DNA from: Thermincola carboxydiphila
GTDB lineage: Bacteria; Bacillota; Thermincolia; Thermincolales; UBA2595
Direction: 5' to 3'
DNA length: 46,088 nucleotides
Assembly: GCA_016841045.1 (NCBI GenBank)
Contig: JAENZX010000029.1
Span: 1 to 46,088 of the forward strand
The translations under genes were made by a program, and so were the position numbers. The stretch's first letter is position 1. Every line of letters begins with the position of its first letter. Under the pieces are notes generated by a model, which was not told where the DNA came from, did no database searches, and saw only the letters and a list, made by a program, of their open reading frames with translations. Shown in pieces: positions 1 through 8,219 of the stretch.

Positions 1-57
1 ATGTAACATTATATGTCTTTTGTTACTTTCCTTGCTAGACAGGCACAAATAATATAC

Positions 58-195
58 TACTTTTGGCTTTTCCCCGCTGGGAGGATAAGGCTCTGCTGAG
101 AGCAACCCGAGCGTCCGGTGGGGTTTGCCAGGTGACAGATTTTCCACCTATCACCTGGGAAAACCAAAGCGATAAACTCCGGGGCGTCAGCCCCG
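58..195. repeat. Nested inverted repeats beside an IS256 transposase gene
   Basis: This gene-free stretch can fold strongly. Positions 128-135 and 151-158 are a perfect 8-bp inverted repeat (CCAGGTGA/TCACCTGG). It is enclosed by an imperfect outer repeat at about 58-75 and 157-170 (CTTTTGGCTTTTCCC against GGGAAAACCAAAG). A separate hairpin, CGGGGC-GTCA-GCCCCG at 180-195, directly follows the transposase stop codon and could block read-through, although it lacks a T tract. Whether the larger structure belongs to the IS or to flanking DNA is not clear. Confidence 0.5.
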
Positions 196-1413
196 CTAAA
201 TGGCCAGTTCGGCGTTTAGTCTGTCGCCAAAGTGAATGGCAAACTGCGATAAACATTTTGTCCATTCTCTGACCGGCATATTCCATTTTTTTGCTGCTTC
301 TACTGTTGCCAGGTAGATTATCTTACGCAGTGCATCATCGGTGGGGTATGCCGTTTTAATTTTCGTCACCTTCCGCAACTGCCGGTGGTAACCTTCTATG
401 ATGTTAGTCGTGTATATGATGCGCCTGATTTCATAGGGATATTTGAAATAGGCCGTTAATTCGTGCCAGTTGTTCTCCCATGAACGAATAACGATAGGGT
501 GTTTTTTGCCCCACTTCTCACAGAAATCGTTGAAGGCCATTTCTGCTTCATCATAAGTCAGAGCCTGGTACACCTTCTTTAAATCAACCATCAGAATCTT
601 TTGGTCCTTGTATGATACATACTTCAAAGAATTACGAATTTGATGGATGACACATAGTTGCATTTCAGTTTGCGGGAACACTGCACTGATAGCCTCTGTG
701 AACCCGGAAAGCCCGTCCTTACAGGCAATCAGGATATCTTCCACACCACGGTTTTTCAGGTCATTGCATACTCCCAACCAGAAACTTGCGCTCTCATTCT
801 CACCAATCCAAATGCCCAGAACTTCCTTCAGGCCAGCCATATTAATGCCCATGACACTGTATGCAGCCTTATTAATGATACGGCTATCCTGGCGCACTTT
901 AAAGTGTATTGCATCAAGATAAACGATGGGATAAACCCTGTCTAGGGGCCGGGAATGCCATTCTGCCACCATTGGCAATATCTTATTGGTGATTTTACTG
1001 ACCATGGCCGGGGAGACTTCGATGCCGTAAATATCTTTCATGTGATCCTCGATATCACGGACAGTCATGCCCTTGGCGTACATTGCAATTATCTGGTCCT
1101 CAATCTGGTTTGAAGTGGTCTCATACTTCTTGATAATCTTAGGTTCAAACTCTCCGTTACGGTCTCTGGGGATATCCAGTTCTGTTTCCCCAAACTTTGT
1201 CTTAATCTTCTTTGTGCTGTAGCCGTTACGGCTGTTACCAGTGTTATTGCCTTCTACGCTGTTCCTTTCGTAGCCCAGGTGTTGTTCCATTTCGGCCTCA
1301 AAGATGCCCTGCAGAGTGTCCTTAAAAAGATTCTTGAGCATCTCATGGACATCTTCAACAGTCCGGCATTCTTTGGCTAATTCCTTGATAGTTCTGTCTT
1401 GCATGGTTTGCAT
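196..1413 (-). CDS. IS256-family (mutator-type) transposase
   Basis: This 405-residue DDE transposase has the normal length for the IS256 family and no internal damage. The N-terminal half has the family signature around residues 28-75 (LFKDTLQGIFEAEMEQHLGY, then RNGYSTKKIKTKFGE). Likely catalytic acidic residues lie in VYLDAIHFKVR, in ACKDGLSGF and in TTNIIEGYHRQLRK. The ATG at 1413 is preceded by AAAGGAGATG about ten bases upstream. It would cut and paste its own element. The copy looks recent, unlike the decayed second IS256 gene near 5.6 kb, and the two are different family members. Confidence 0.95.
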   Translation of the reverse strand: MQTMQDRTIKELAKECRTVEDVHEMLKNLFKDTLQGIFEAEMEQHLGYERNSVEGNNTGNSRNGYSTKKIKTKFGETELDIPRDRNGEFEPKIIKKYETTSNQIEDQIIAMYAKGMTVRDIEDHMKDIYGIEVSPAMVSKITNKILPMVAEWHSRPLDRVYPIVYLDAIHFKVRQDSRIINKAAYSVMGINMAGLKEVLGIWIGENESASFWLGVCNDLKNRGVEDILIACKDGLSGFTEAISAVFPQTEMQLCVIHQIRNSLKYVSYKDQKILMVDLKKVYQALTYDEAEMAFNDFCEKWGKKHPIVIRSWENNWHELTAYFKYPYEIRRIIYTTNIIEGYHRQLRKVTKIKTAYPTDDALRKIIYLATVEAAKKWNMPVREWTKCLSQFAIHFGDRLNAELAI

Positions 1414-1471
1414 AAATGGTCATCTCCTTTTATTGGATAATTTAACCATTTACACAAAACTTAAGACATCC
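196..1471 (-). mobile_element. IS256-family insertion sequence (one end visible)
   Basis: Upstream of the transposase, minus-strand bases 1471-1440 read GGATGTCTTAAGTTTTGTG and on to TAAATGG, which resembles the terminal repeat of clostridial IS256 elements (TTTACACAAAA core). I could not find a convincing matching inverted repeat in bases 1-195. The weak resemblance at 12-24 (ATATGTCTTTTGTTA) is not enough to set a boundary. The left end is therefore open and the element may extend to the window edge. Confidence 0.55.
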
Positions 1472-1509
1472 TTATAATAAAAGCTGATGATAATAAAAAA
1501 TAATCCCAG

Positions 1510-1592
1510 GGTGGAGATAAGCGGGATCGAACCGCTGACCTCTTGAACGCCATTTAAGCGCTCTCGCTAACATATGCAACTTACGCACCCTC
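1510..1592 (-). pseudogene. Degenerate tRNA-Ala (GGC-like) remnant
   Basis: On the minus strand the 3' half of a tRNA-Ala is clear: GAGGTCAGCGGTTCGATCC (T arm) followed by CGCTTATCTCCACC (acceptor strand). An anticodon stem-loop CTTAA-ATGGCGT-TCAAG with one mismatch gives anticodon GGC. The 5' half keeps GAGAGCG of the D arm but is too long and does not pair with the acceptor strand. The encoded CCA is changed to CCC. Bases 1510-1547 are identical to 5449-5486. It is not a working tRNA. Confidence 0.75.
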
Positions 1593-1644
1593 AAAAGGTC
1601 TGTTAATTGCGGCCTTAAAGTAATTGGATTGTTATTATTCATTT

Positions 1645-2206
1645 TTAAATCAAATTAGACTTTTGCAGCAGCTTCCTGACGATCACCGCAACCTCTGCCC
1701 TGGTAATGTTGTCCTTTGGAGCTATCAGATTACCGTTCCTTCCGGAAATAATTCCAGTCTGTATGCAAGCTGCAATACTGTTTCTCGCATATTCTGCCGG
1801 TTTGCCAGCGTCACCAAAACCTGCAAACAGTTTGTCCATTTCTCCATTTGCAAACTGCACCTTCAGTCCTGTGATGTTCATTGCCCTGATTGATAATTTA
1901 CGTTTCATACATAAAACCTGCCAAGCCAGCGCCACTTGTGCCGACTTGCGGCTCATCGGCGTCATAAATGATGAAAGAGAGCCCGTCCGCATAGCCATTA
2001 ATGCCAACGTTATGTATCTGAAACTGAAAGTAAGTGCTAAAACCGTCGGTAAGCCTGATTTGATTCCTCCTGCCCACCGTTCCGGCATGGCCCCCTGCGG
2101 AGGCCGGAACAATACGCATCATACCGCTTGCTACCGAAGCATCCCCCCGCTTCCACAACAGGGTGTTGTCGTTGTCACCGCCCACGATGTTATCGTTAAA
2201 ACCGTA
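1645..2206 (-). pseudogene. Decayed surface protein: L-type lectin domain plus SLH domain
   Basis: Two frames carry remnants of one secreted protein. The upstream frame (about 2206-1898) reads like a bacterial legume-lectin domain: MRIVPASAGGHAGTVGRRNQ, then FSTYFQFQIHN and ADGLSFIIYDADEP. The downstream frame (about 1900-1645) ends in an S-layer homology repeat: AEYARNSIAACIQTGIISG and ITRAEVAVIVRKLLQ. SLH repeats anchor proteins to cell-wall polymers. The lectin frame ends at a stop where the SLH frame begins, there is no signal peptide, and the middle is missing. The parent was probably a carbohydrate-binding cell-surface protein. Confidence 0.7.
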
Positions 2207-2352
2207 TTACAACAATTTAAACACAAAATATGACATCATTTTTATTATAACGACATACATCTTTACAAAATCTTTACATAGTTTTATTCCGGTAATTTAT
2301 CAATCTTTACCCTGCTTCTCTCATTAAGGCTTATCTATAAGGATTTTACGGC

Positions 2353-2390
2353 ATTAAAAAACCAGCCTCTACTGAAAGCTGGTTTTCAAA
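2353..2390 (-). terminator. Rho-independent terminator of the two-component operon
   Basis: Minus-strand stem AAAACCAGC (2386-2378) and GCTGGTTTT (2366-2358) encloses an 11-base loop and ends in a T run. It lies 30 bases past the response-regulator stop. Confidence 0.85.
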
Positions 2391-2415
2391 TTAAGAACGG
2401 AAAATTATTTTTCCG

Positions 2416-3351
2416 TTATATGGCACTGAATCTTCCTTCATAATATTTCAACTTGCCTATATCTTTATTTTGTTCGTAATATTCCATCAAGCTTTTCAAC
2501 AGCTCTGCAAATGTAATCTCGTATTGCTGCTGGAATCCCCCGGACCATGAATAATATCCGTCTTCAAGCAGGATTCCCCGGTACAGCACAGCCGCCTTTT
2601 CCATCGACGAAATTCTGTTTGGATTATTCAAATCCGAACCGGCTTCAACAAGTCTGTCGAAACTGACCAAATCGCACTCAATTTCCTCCAGCTTAATGCG
2701 CATTTTCCCGCGCTCGGATTCAATGGGAATTTCTACTCCCATTTTGTTTTCCTGCTTTTTTATGTAGTAGTACGCTAAATAAAGGTTCGATATGCCTTTT
2801 TCGCCGTCCATATCAGGCCAGAGGGCTTCTGCTATTTTCCCCTTCGAAACAAACCTGCCCTTCTCACATAAGAGATATGCAATAAGTTCTTCAGCTTTTC
2901 TGGTTCTCCAGCCGGTGTTAATCTCTTGGCCATCGGCCATAATCGAAAAATCCCGAAAGCAGTTGATCTCTATTTTCTGCTTGTTATCTCGCGCCATCTG
3001 CGGCTTGATGCGTTCAAGGGTCTTCAATAGTCTGGGGCGCGTCACCGGTTTAACAAGATAATCCACCGCATTTATTTCAAAAGCCTTTACAGCATAGTGG
3101 CTGTAGGCGGTTACAAATACAATATTCGGATTTACCCCTGCCTCCAGCAGCTTTTCCAAGAGCTCAAAACCATTCATTTTCGGCATTTCTATATCAATAA
3201 AAATAATATCTGGGTTAATTTTGCTGATTTCCTCCAGCATTTTTTGGCCATCCTCGTACATCCCGGCCACTTCTATGCCCCCGATGTCCTCCAGTTCCAT
3301 TCGCAGCCCTTCCAGCGCATAGTATTCATCATCAACTACAATAGCTTTCAT
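2416..3351 (-). CDS. Response regulator with receiver and SARP/BTAD-type output domain
   Basis: Residues 1-120 form a receiver domain: acidic pocket VVDDE near the start, phospho-acceptor Asp in IIFIDIEMP (near residue 54), conserved Thr in VFVTAYS and Lys in DYLVKPV. Residues 130-225 resemble a winged-helix domain of the OmpR/SARP type (RTRKAEELIAYLLCEKGRFV, then IAEALWPD). The rest is a helical transcriptional-activator (BTAD-like) domain. It should bind DNA after phosphorylation by the kinase encoded just upstream. The ATG at 3351 is chosen because AAGGA lies eight bases upstream. It overlaps the kinase gene by 20 bases, so the pair is translationally coupled. Target genes cannot be read from the sequence. 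Confidence 0.9.
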   Translation of the reverse strand: MKAIVVDDEYYALEGLRMELEDIGGIEVAGMYEDGQKMLEEISKINPDIIFIDIEMPKMNGFELLEKLLEAGVNPNIVFVTAYSHYAVKAFEINAVDYLVKPVTRPRLLKTLERIKPQMARDNKQKIEINCFRDFSIMADGQEINTGWRTRKAEELIAYLLCEKGRFVSKGKIAEALWPDMDGEKGISNLYLAYYYIKKQENKMGVEIPIESERGKMRIKLEEIECDLVSFDRLVEAGSDLNNPNRISSMEKAAVLYRGILLEDGYYSWSGGFQQQYEITFAELLKSLMEYYEQNKDIGKLKYYEGRFSAI

Positions 3352-5242
3352 CACTATTTTCCTTTCTCTTTGGAAAAATTACGGTTATCTTCGTTCCTTC
3401 TCCCGGCCTGCTTTCGATAGAAAGCCGGGTGCCATAAAGAGTCTGAAGCCTCCTTTGTATGTTCGCCAGTCCGACCCCGCTCCCCGCAGCCGGATTTCCA
3501 GACACGACTTTTTTTATCTGATTCTCTGTCATTCCTGCGCCATCATCTTCAACTTCTATTATAAAACAATCCGCCAGGTTCTTAACCCTTAAAGCTACCA
3601 TGCCACCGCCATCACTTTTTCGGATACCATGGCGTATGGCATTTTCAACGAGCGGCTGCAGAATAAGTGGCGGAAGTCGCAATTCCTCCGTATCATCAAG
3701 CTCATATTTTACTTCCAGCTTATCCCTGAACCGAGCTTGTTCGATTCTAACATATGCCTGAATGTATTCCAGTTCTTCATCAAAGGTTATGTATTTGGCA
3801 AGATTTTTGAAATCAAAGGTGTGCCGCAGGTAGCTGGATAAATCCAGGATAAGTTCCCTTGCCCTGCATGCATCAATTCTGCACAGGGCCACAATAATAT
3901 TCAGAGAATTATACAGGAAGTGGGGTTTAATCTGGGCCTGTAGGAATGCTGATTCGTTGGCTATGGAGACCTCTTCCGCACTTTTATAAAGCATCAGAGC
4001 ATTTTCCTTTTCATTTCTTAACACCTTTACACGATCGGCCAGGGCCGCCGAAAGAAGAACGGCTTCCAAAACTGCCGATATCATGACAATTAACAGGCTC
4101 AGGTCATTGTTCGGTACCATTCCCCATACTCTGGCTAAGAAAATCATCAAACCTAAAAGCATCGTACCCCAGCCCGCAAGGAAGTATTTAGCCTGCTTAA
4201 CGCCTCTGCCAACGGCCAACACAGTTGTATATACAATCAAAAGCCCTGCACCCGATGCCAGTACAGTGGAAAAAATACTGGTCTCATACCTTAAGCCCGA
4301 CAGCATCATGACTATCCCAATTATACAAAGTATGATAAAAGTCCTGGAATATTTGTCTTGTGTCGGAAAGCTTTCGGGTGTATCCAAAAAAGACCTGAAA
4401 AACATTAAGGCAGCTGCCACCATAAAGAGTCCAAGGGTAACAACATTGGCAATCAAAGCTTCAGCATACCCGCCCATAAAAATCCTGTATACTCCGAGCA
4501 GCGATGCCTGATAAACCAGCATGGAAAGTATATAGATTACGTAATACAGATATGCCTTGTCTTTTAAAAAAAGGAAGTTATTAAAATTATTGATACCCAT
4601 TGCCAAGAGCAGGCCGAAAAAGATTCCCAGAACAAGTATGTTCCTCAGCTTACTTATGTTAAATTCCCTATCTGTAAGTATTTTAATGTTATAGTTTTGT
4701 GTAAAAGGAGAACTTAACTGAAGATAGACATATTTTCCTTCCGCCATATTTTCAGCAAGCCTGAATACTGGATACGTTAAGCCTTCATCCTGAGTATTGC
4801 CGTGGAATCCCCAGCCCGAACGAAGGGTTCTATATTGAATTCCTGCATCGGTAATAACGGGAAGATATAAAACAGCCTTTTCAACAGTGGGATTATTTAT
4901 GACAAGATACATATGATTATCATCAATAGGTAATCTATCAAGCTTCATTCTTACCCACCAGGTTGAGCGGCTTTGTCCAATAGACAGGGTAGAACCGGTA
5001 TGCTGCAAAAAGCTTCCGGCAATTTCTTTTATCTGCACTTTATCCAGGCTCATGGTTCCAGAAGCATCTTCCAGATATTCAATTGAAGGAACTGGAATAG
5101 GCCCTTTAGGATTTTTTTCATAAGCAGGACTTGAACCAGCTATTCTAGCAATCATTACAAAAAGCAACAGGATAAAAGAAACAATCAACAACCTGTTTTT
5201 AATTATTTGAAACAAATGTAAAATACCCTTCATAATGCACAT
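3332..5242 (-). CDS. LytS-like membrane sensor histidine kinase with 7TMR-DISM sensor
   Basis: This is a kinase of about 636 residues. An N-terminal membrane segment is followed by an extracellular 7TMR-DISM-type sensory domain (about residues 50-185, probably ligand or carbohydrate binding) and about seven transmembrane helices (about 195-400). The cytoplasmic part has the His_kinase box QIKPHFLYNSLN, with the phospho-acceptor His, and an ATPase domain with N box (LVENAIRHGI), EVEDDGAGM and GVGLANIQRRL. It would phosphorylate the adjacent response regulator. Several starts are possible. The ATG at 5242 has AGGG four bases upstream, and a further in-frame ATG lies at 5233. The signal is unknown. 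A nearby lectin/SLH remnant hints at a surface or carbohydrate theme, but only weakly. Confidence 0.9.
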   Translation of the reverse strand: MCIMKGILHLFQIIKNRLLIVSFILLLFVMIARIAGSSPAYEKNPKGPIPVPSIEYLEDASGTMSLDKVQIKEIAGSFLQHTGSTLSIGQSRSTWWVRMKLDRLPIDDNHMYLVINNPTVEKAVLYLPVITDAGIQYRTLRSGWGFHGNTQDEGLTYPVFRLAENMAEGKYVYLQLSSPFTQNYNIKILTDREFNISKLRNILVLGIFFGLLLAMGINNFNNFLFLKDKAYLYYVIYILSMLVYQASLLGVYRIFMGGYAEALIANVVTLGLFMVAAALMFFRSFLDTPESFPTQDKYSRTFIILCIIGIVMMLSGLRYETSIFSTVLASGAGLLIVYTTVLAVGRGVKQAKYFLAGWGTMLLGLMIFLARVWGMVPNNDLSLLIVMISAVLEAVLLSAALADRVKVLRNEKENALMLYKSAEEVSIANESAFLQAQIKPHFLYNSLNIIVALCRIDACRARELILDLSSYLRHTFDFKNLAKYITFDEELEYIQAYVRIEQARFRDKLEVKYELDDTEELRLPPLILQPLVENAIRHGIRKSDGGGMVALRVKNLADCFIIEVEDDGAGMTENQIKKVVSGNPAAGSGVGLANIQRRLQTLYGTRLSIESRPGEGTKITVIFPKRKENSDESYCS

Positions 5243-5395
5243 TTTACCCTGTCTTTCACCTGTTGACAATCATATGCGCCAAGATTATTTCTTTAAAATA
5301 ATGCTTATTTCAACACTTTTCATAATTAATCCTTTTGTATTGTCTCACATTTGGGCTACCTTCAAGATAATTGAATGCCTTCACTATTGGCTGCC

Positions 5396-5450
5396 CCAAA
5401 TGAAAACCAGCCCTGTAATCGTGTAGATTACAGGGCTGGTTTTCATTTGG
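5396..5450 (-). terminator. Perfect 25-bp inverted repeat, terminator of the lost tRNA-Ala gene
   Basis: Bases 5396-5420 and 5426-5450 are perfectly complementary around a five-base loop (GTGTA). On the minus strand the hairpin starts at the encoded CCA of the tRNA-Ala fragment, as expected for a tRNA transcript terminator. It is unusually long and perfect and could act in both directions. Confidence 0.75.
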
Positions 5451-5486
5451 TGGAGATAAGCGGGATCGAACCGCTGACCTCTTGAA
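5448..5486 (-). pseudogene. 3' fragment of tRNA-Ala (direct repeat of 1510-1547)
   Basis: The minus strand carries the 3' end of a tRNA-Ala: part of the anticodon stem, T arm GGTTCGATCC, acceptor strand TATCTCC, discriminator A and encoded CCA. The gene is cut at 5486, inside the anticodon stem, and joins a decayed IS256 transposase gene. It shares a perfect 38-bp repeat with 1510-1547 in the same orientation. tRNA 3' ends are classic attachment sites of integrases, but no integrase gene lies between the copies. Confidence 0.75.
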
Positions 5487-5735
5487 TGCAAACTTTAGGC
5501 TCACGGGGAACGTTAATTTCTACCTCTCCAAGCTGAGTTTTTACAGTCTTTTTGCTGTACCCGTTTCTGTAATTTTTATCCTGCTCTCGCTGACATCTGC
5601 CTCCATAATTTCCTGGAGCACTGTTTAAACATGTCCTTAATAGCGTTCATAACCTCTGTAGTGCTGGTAAAATTGCTCTCTTTGATAAGCTCTCTAATAA
5701 CTTCCTTTGGAAATTGACATAAAAAATCTTCTTTC
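5487..5735 (-). pseudogene. Truncated, frameshifted IS256-family transposase (N-terminal part)
   Basis: Minus-strand translation gives FPKEVIRELIKES, then EVMNAIKDMFK. A frame change leads to TVLQEIMEADV, and a second change to NYRNGYSKKTVKTQLGE and VEINVPRE. This is the first 90 or so residues of an IS256-type transposase, with at least two frame changes, and it ends abruptly at the tRNA-Ala fragment. The sequence differs from the intact transposase at 196-1413, so it comes from another IS. Confidence 0.8.
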
Positions 5736-5823
5736 CGGTTTTTTATTCCTATCCTTACCAGTCAGGAAGACTCTTAATCTTTATTAACACAAAATTTTAC
5801 TTGCTCTCATTTCCGGTTTTCAC

Positions 5824-5882
5824 GGTGGTCAAGTGCTGTATTTTTGTTGGTCGAAAAATGATGTATTTCTATTGACCGCTAA
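5824..5882. repeat. IS21-like iterated end repeats
   Basis: Two imperfect direct repeats of 22-25 bp lie in tandem, each starting GGTC (GGTCAAGTGCTGTATTTTTG, then GGTCGAAAAATGATGTATTT), followed by GACC. Iterated terminal repeats like this are typical of IS21-family ends. No IS21 gene is next to it, so it may be a leftover end. It also marks roughly where the serine-recombinase element begins. Confidence 0.4.
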
Positions 5883-5965
5883 CACTAGTATCAAGCTATT
5901 TTCTTTCTATCAACTCAACGCACTCGATGTAGGTAGTATAGGGGGATATATCCACCAACTGAACT

Positions 5966-6118
5966 TCAAACACCTTGAACTAATTCCTCGAAAGGCAGTT
6001 CAAATTTTACGCTTATGTCAAGGGAAACTACACCCGATTTTCTTGAATGCCATTCCAAAGCACCCTCTCCCGATACGTGAAATTTACCCACTCTTAAAGA
6101 TTCTAATAGATGATTCAC
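5966..6118 (-). CDS. Possible small protein coupled to the serine recombinase
   Basis: A 50-codon GTG-initiated frame overlaps the recombinase stop codon (GTGA arrangement at 6115-6118). The product contains LLESLRVGKFHVSGEGALEW and ends in SVKFELPFEELVQGV. I do not recognise it. The overlap favours translational coupling, but the frame may instead be element-end DNA that is open by chance. No ribosome binding site is obvious. Confidence 0.3.
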   Translation of the reverse strand: MNHLLESLRVGKFHVSGEGALEWHSRKSGVVSLDISVKFELPFEELVQGV

Positions 6119-7680
6119 ATTGTAAGGTTAAACTGCTCAACATCGGCGTTAAATTCAATGGTGATATCATAATCCTTTTTAACCGATACTTTACTGATAA
6201 GGTAACTGGCTATCATTTTCTTTGCTTCAGGGCTGCTGTTATCAAACATTTCAGCCCATGAAAGAAGCGTGGAATATTTCTCTTTTGCCTCACTCTGCAG
6301 CTTTTTGCTAAAGTCAAGCTCAGTCTGCAACCTTTCTATTTCACTTTTGGCAGTTTTAACACTTTCGGTCTTTTGGGTTATCAGCTTATTTAGAAGCTCC
6401 TGTGGAAATGCACTTGTTCCACTTAAAGCTTTTACCACTTCCGCTTCCAGCGTTGCCAGTTCTTTTGAATCTTGTTCGTAAATCTTTTTTGCATGTGCCA
6501 AGCTTGCTTTGCAATCATTTAACTTGTGATTGTAATAAGTTTCAAAGATTGAGTCTTGGGGTGAATCTTTTAATTTATCGAACAGCTTATGAATAGCTTC
6601 TGTAACGATGCCATCGATGAAATGGGATGTATAGCTTGTCGGGCCATCACAATAATGTCTTTTCCGAGTCTTGTTATAACATACATAAGTGTGGCGCTTT
6701 TTACCTTTTACTGTTCCGTTAGCAATAGTTACTTTTTTGCCGGATGTCGTTGGAGTTAATCTGCCGCCACAATGTCCGCAATAAATATTTCCTGATAACA
6801 GTGATCTACCTTTCGTACACATCGGAAGCGTTCGCTCAACACCGTGTTTCTTGCTCCGCTGTGCAATAAGCTCTTGAGCACGATCAAAAGTTTCTTGATC
6901 CACAATTATTAAATGAGGAAAGACTTCCGACATAGACTCGCCACTTCGCAGGATTCCAAGGTAAGCTACATTTTTTAACATATTAAGAATTGTGGCCGGA
7001 TGCCATGAGTCTCCAGAACGGCTTTTAATACCTTGATTTGTTAAGTACATAGCAATTCGGTGCGTGCCCATACCTTCATACGCATATTTCTGAAAGATTG
7101 TACGTACAACAGAAGACTCATACTCATCCACCACAACTTCATTAACTTCATAATTTTTCTTGTTGAGACGTCCCTGTTTTTCAAGGCGGAACCCATAAGC
7201 ACAAAAGCCACCGCGGAAACGGCCTTCTTGCACAATTTGACCGAGGCGTGTTTTAGTGCGGATAGAGGTTTTTTCGCTTTCGCCCGATGCTTGCCAAAAA
7301 CGGATATAATTCATCAGCTTATCAACATGATTATCAAAGCGTTGCTGACCCTCTTGGGTGCTCCAGACCTCGATACCGTTTTTGACGAACCATTCCACAA
7401 CAAAGGGGGTTTCATCATCACGGCGGCCTAAACGGTCAAACATAAACACTAACAGGATATCGAACCGGCCTGCTAAAGCATCCTTTTTAATTTCCTGTAT
7501 GGCATCACGGTCTTTTGTTGCGACCTTAAATCCGGATATGCCTTTCTCAGAATACTCTTTTACAATCTCCCATCCTTGTGCGTTGGCAAACTCCCGGCAG
7601 GCTTGTTTCTGCATGGGAATATCGTCTTTTTCAACCTGTCCGAGAGTGGAGACTCTATATAAACAACAAACCCTTCTCAT
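6115..7680 (-). CDS. Large serine recombinase (TnpX/TndX type)
   Basis: This 521-residue site-specific recombinase is of normal length for integrases of Tn4451/Tn5397-type elements. The N-terminal resolvase domain has the nucleophile Ser in CCLYRVSTLGQ (near residue 11) and the conserved FDRLGRR motif (near residue 82). A Recombinase domain follows (about 165-290, including GTHRIAMYLTNQGI). A zinc-ribbon has CGHCGG and a later Cys pair (YVCYNKTRKRHYC). The C-terminal coiled coil spans about residues 390-470. It would excise and integrate the surrounding element through short attachment sites. The ATG at 7680 has AGAGAGGAC upstream. It lies downstream of TnpW and the sigma-like gene on the same strand. 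Confidence 0.93.
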   Translation of the reverse strand: MRRVCCLYRVSTLGQVEKDDIPMQKQACREFANAQGWEIVKEYSEKGISGFKVATKDRDAIQEIKKDALAGRFDILLVFMFDRLGRRDDETPFVVEWFVKNGIEVWSTQEGQQRFDNHVDKLMNYIRFWQASGESEKTSIRTKTRLGQIVQEGRFRGGFCAYGFRLEKQGRLNKKNYEVNEVVVDEYESSVVRTIFQKYAYEGMGTHRIAMYLTNQGIKSRSGDSWHPATILNMLKNVAYLGILRSGESMSEVFPHLIIVDQETFDRAQELIAQRSKKHGVERTLPMCTKGRSLLSGNIYCGHCGGRLTPTTSGKKVTIANGTVKGKKRHTYVCYNKTRKRHYCDGPTSYTSHFIDGIVTEAIHKLFDKLKDSPQDSIFETYYNHKLNDCKASLAHAKKIYEQDSKELATLEAEVVKALSGTSAFPQELLNKLITQKTESVKTAKSEIERLQTELDFSKKLQSEAKEKYSTLLSWAEMFDNSSPEAKKMIASYLISKVSVKKDYDITIEFNADVEQFNLTM

Positions 7681-7810
7681 GCGCGTCCTGTCCTCTCTTT
7701 GAATATTAATGAGATAACAGGCCGATACATCCGTGCGTTATTTAATTATTAAGGTGCATCGCGGATATTCCGTTGCCCCTATTATCCCATCAGATACGTT
7801 CAAATCCATA

Positions 7811-7993
7811 TCATTCGCCCTTCTCCCGGTAATTCATGAGGGTTTTGGTATATGCGTTGGCAAGAATTTCTTTCGCAATTTTAATTGCACTTTTATCTTT
7901 CTGTATGGAAAAAACCAATGTTACTGTCCGTCCCGCTATCTGCATAACTATCTTTGGGGGTTGGGGAACCGCTGATACAGTTTGTGCATTCAT
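7811..7993 (-). CDS. tnpW: Transposon-encoded protein TnpW
   Basis: This 60-residue protein resembles the TnpW proteins that precede large serine recombinase genes in clostridial transposons (IVMQIAGRTVTLVFSI and AIKIAKEILANAY). The exact function of the family is not known to me; an accessory role in transposition is usual speculation. GAGG lies about nine bases before the ATG at 7993. It ends 130 bases upstream of the recombinase start. Confidence 0.75.
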   Translation of the reverse strand: MNAQTVSAVPQPPKIVMQIAGRTVTLVFSIQKDKSAIKIAKEILANAYTKTLMNYREKGE

Positions 7994-8118
7994 ATATGGT
8001 TACCTCACCTTCAATCAATCTTGCTTACAAATGCATTTAGCTTGCAAAGTCCGAAATTATTTCATTTTAGACTATGGTTTTAACAGTTCCATTCTGCACC
8101 TCCTTGATAAATTCACGT

Positions 8119-8199
8119 TTAATACCAGAAGGATACAGCGGAGCTATTTGGCTCCGCCGCATATTTTCTAATATCAAAGCGGTTACGCTTGTTCTTCAT
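8119..8199 (-). CDS. Possible 26-residue leader-type peptide
   Basis: The short frame starts ATGAAGAACAAGCG and encodes MKNKRNRFDIRKYAAEP and so on, ending SAVSFWY. Inside it a perfect 7-bp hairpin (GCGGAGC/GCTCCGC, 8138-8157) is followed at once by AAGGAGGTGCAG and an ATG whose frame stops after six codons. A small ORF with a hairpin and then a strong ribosome binding site recalls an attenuation leader. The gene it might have controlled is not evident before TnpW. Confidence 0.35.
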   Translation of the reverse strand: MKNKRNRFDIRKYAAEPNSSAVSFWY

Positions 8200-8219
8200 T
8201 TTTCGTCTATACTATATTT

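Noticed and set aside
1510-1592. Functional tRNA-Ala gene
   Set aside because: The 5' half does not form an acceptor or D arm, the anticodon stem has a mismatch and CCA is CCC.
5824-5882. CRISPR-like repeat array
   Set aside because: Only two imperfect units without spacers of constant length; better explained by IS21-type ends. No CRISPR array or cas gene was seen anywhere in the window.
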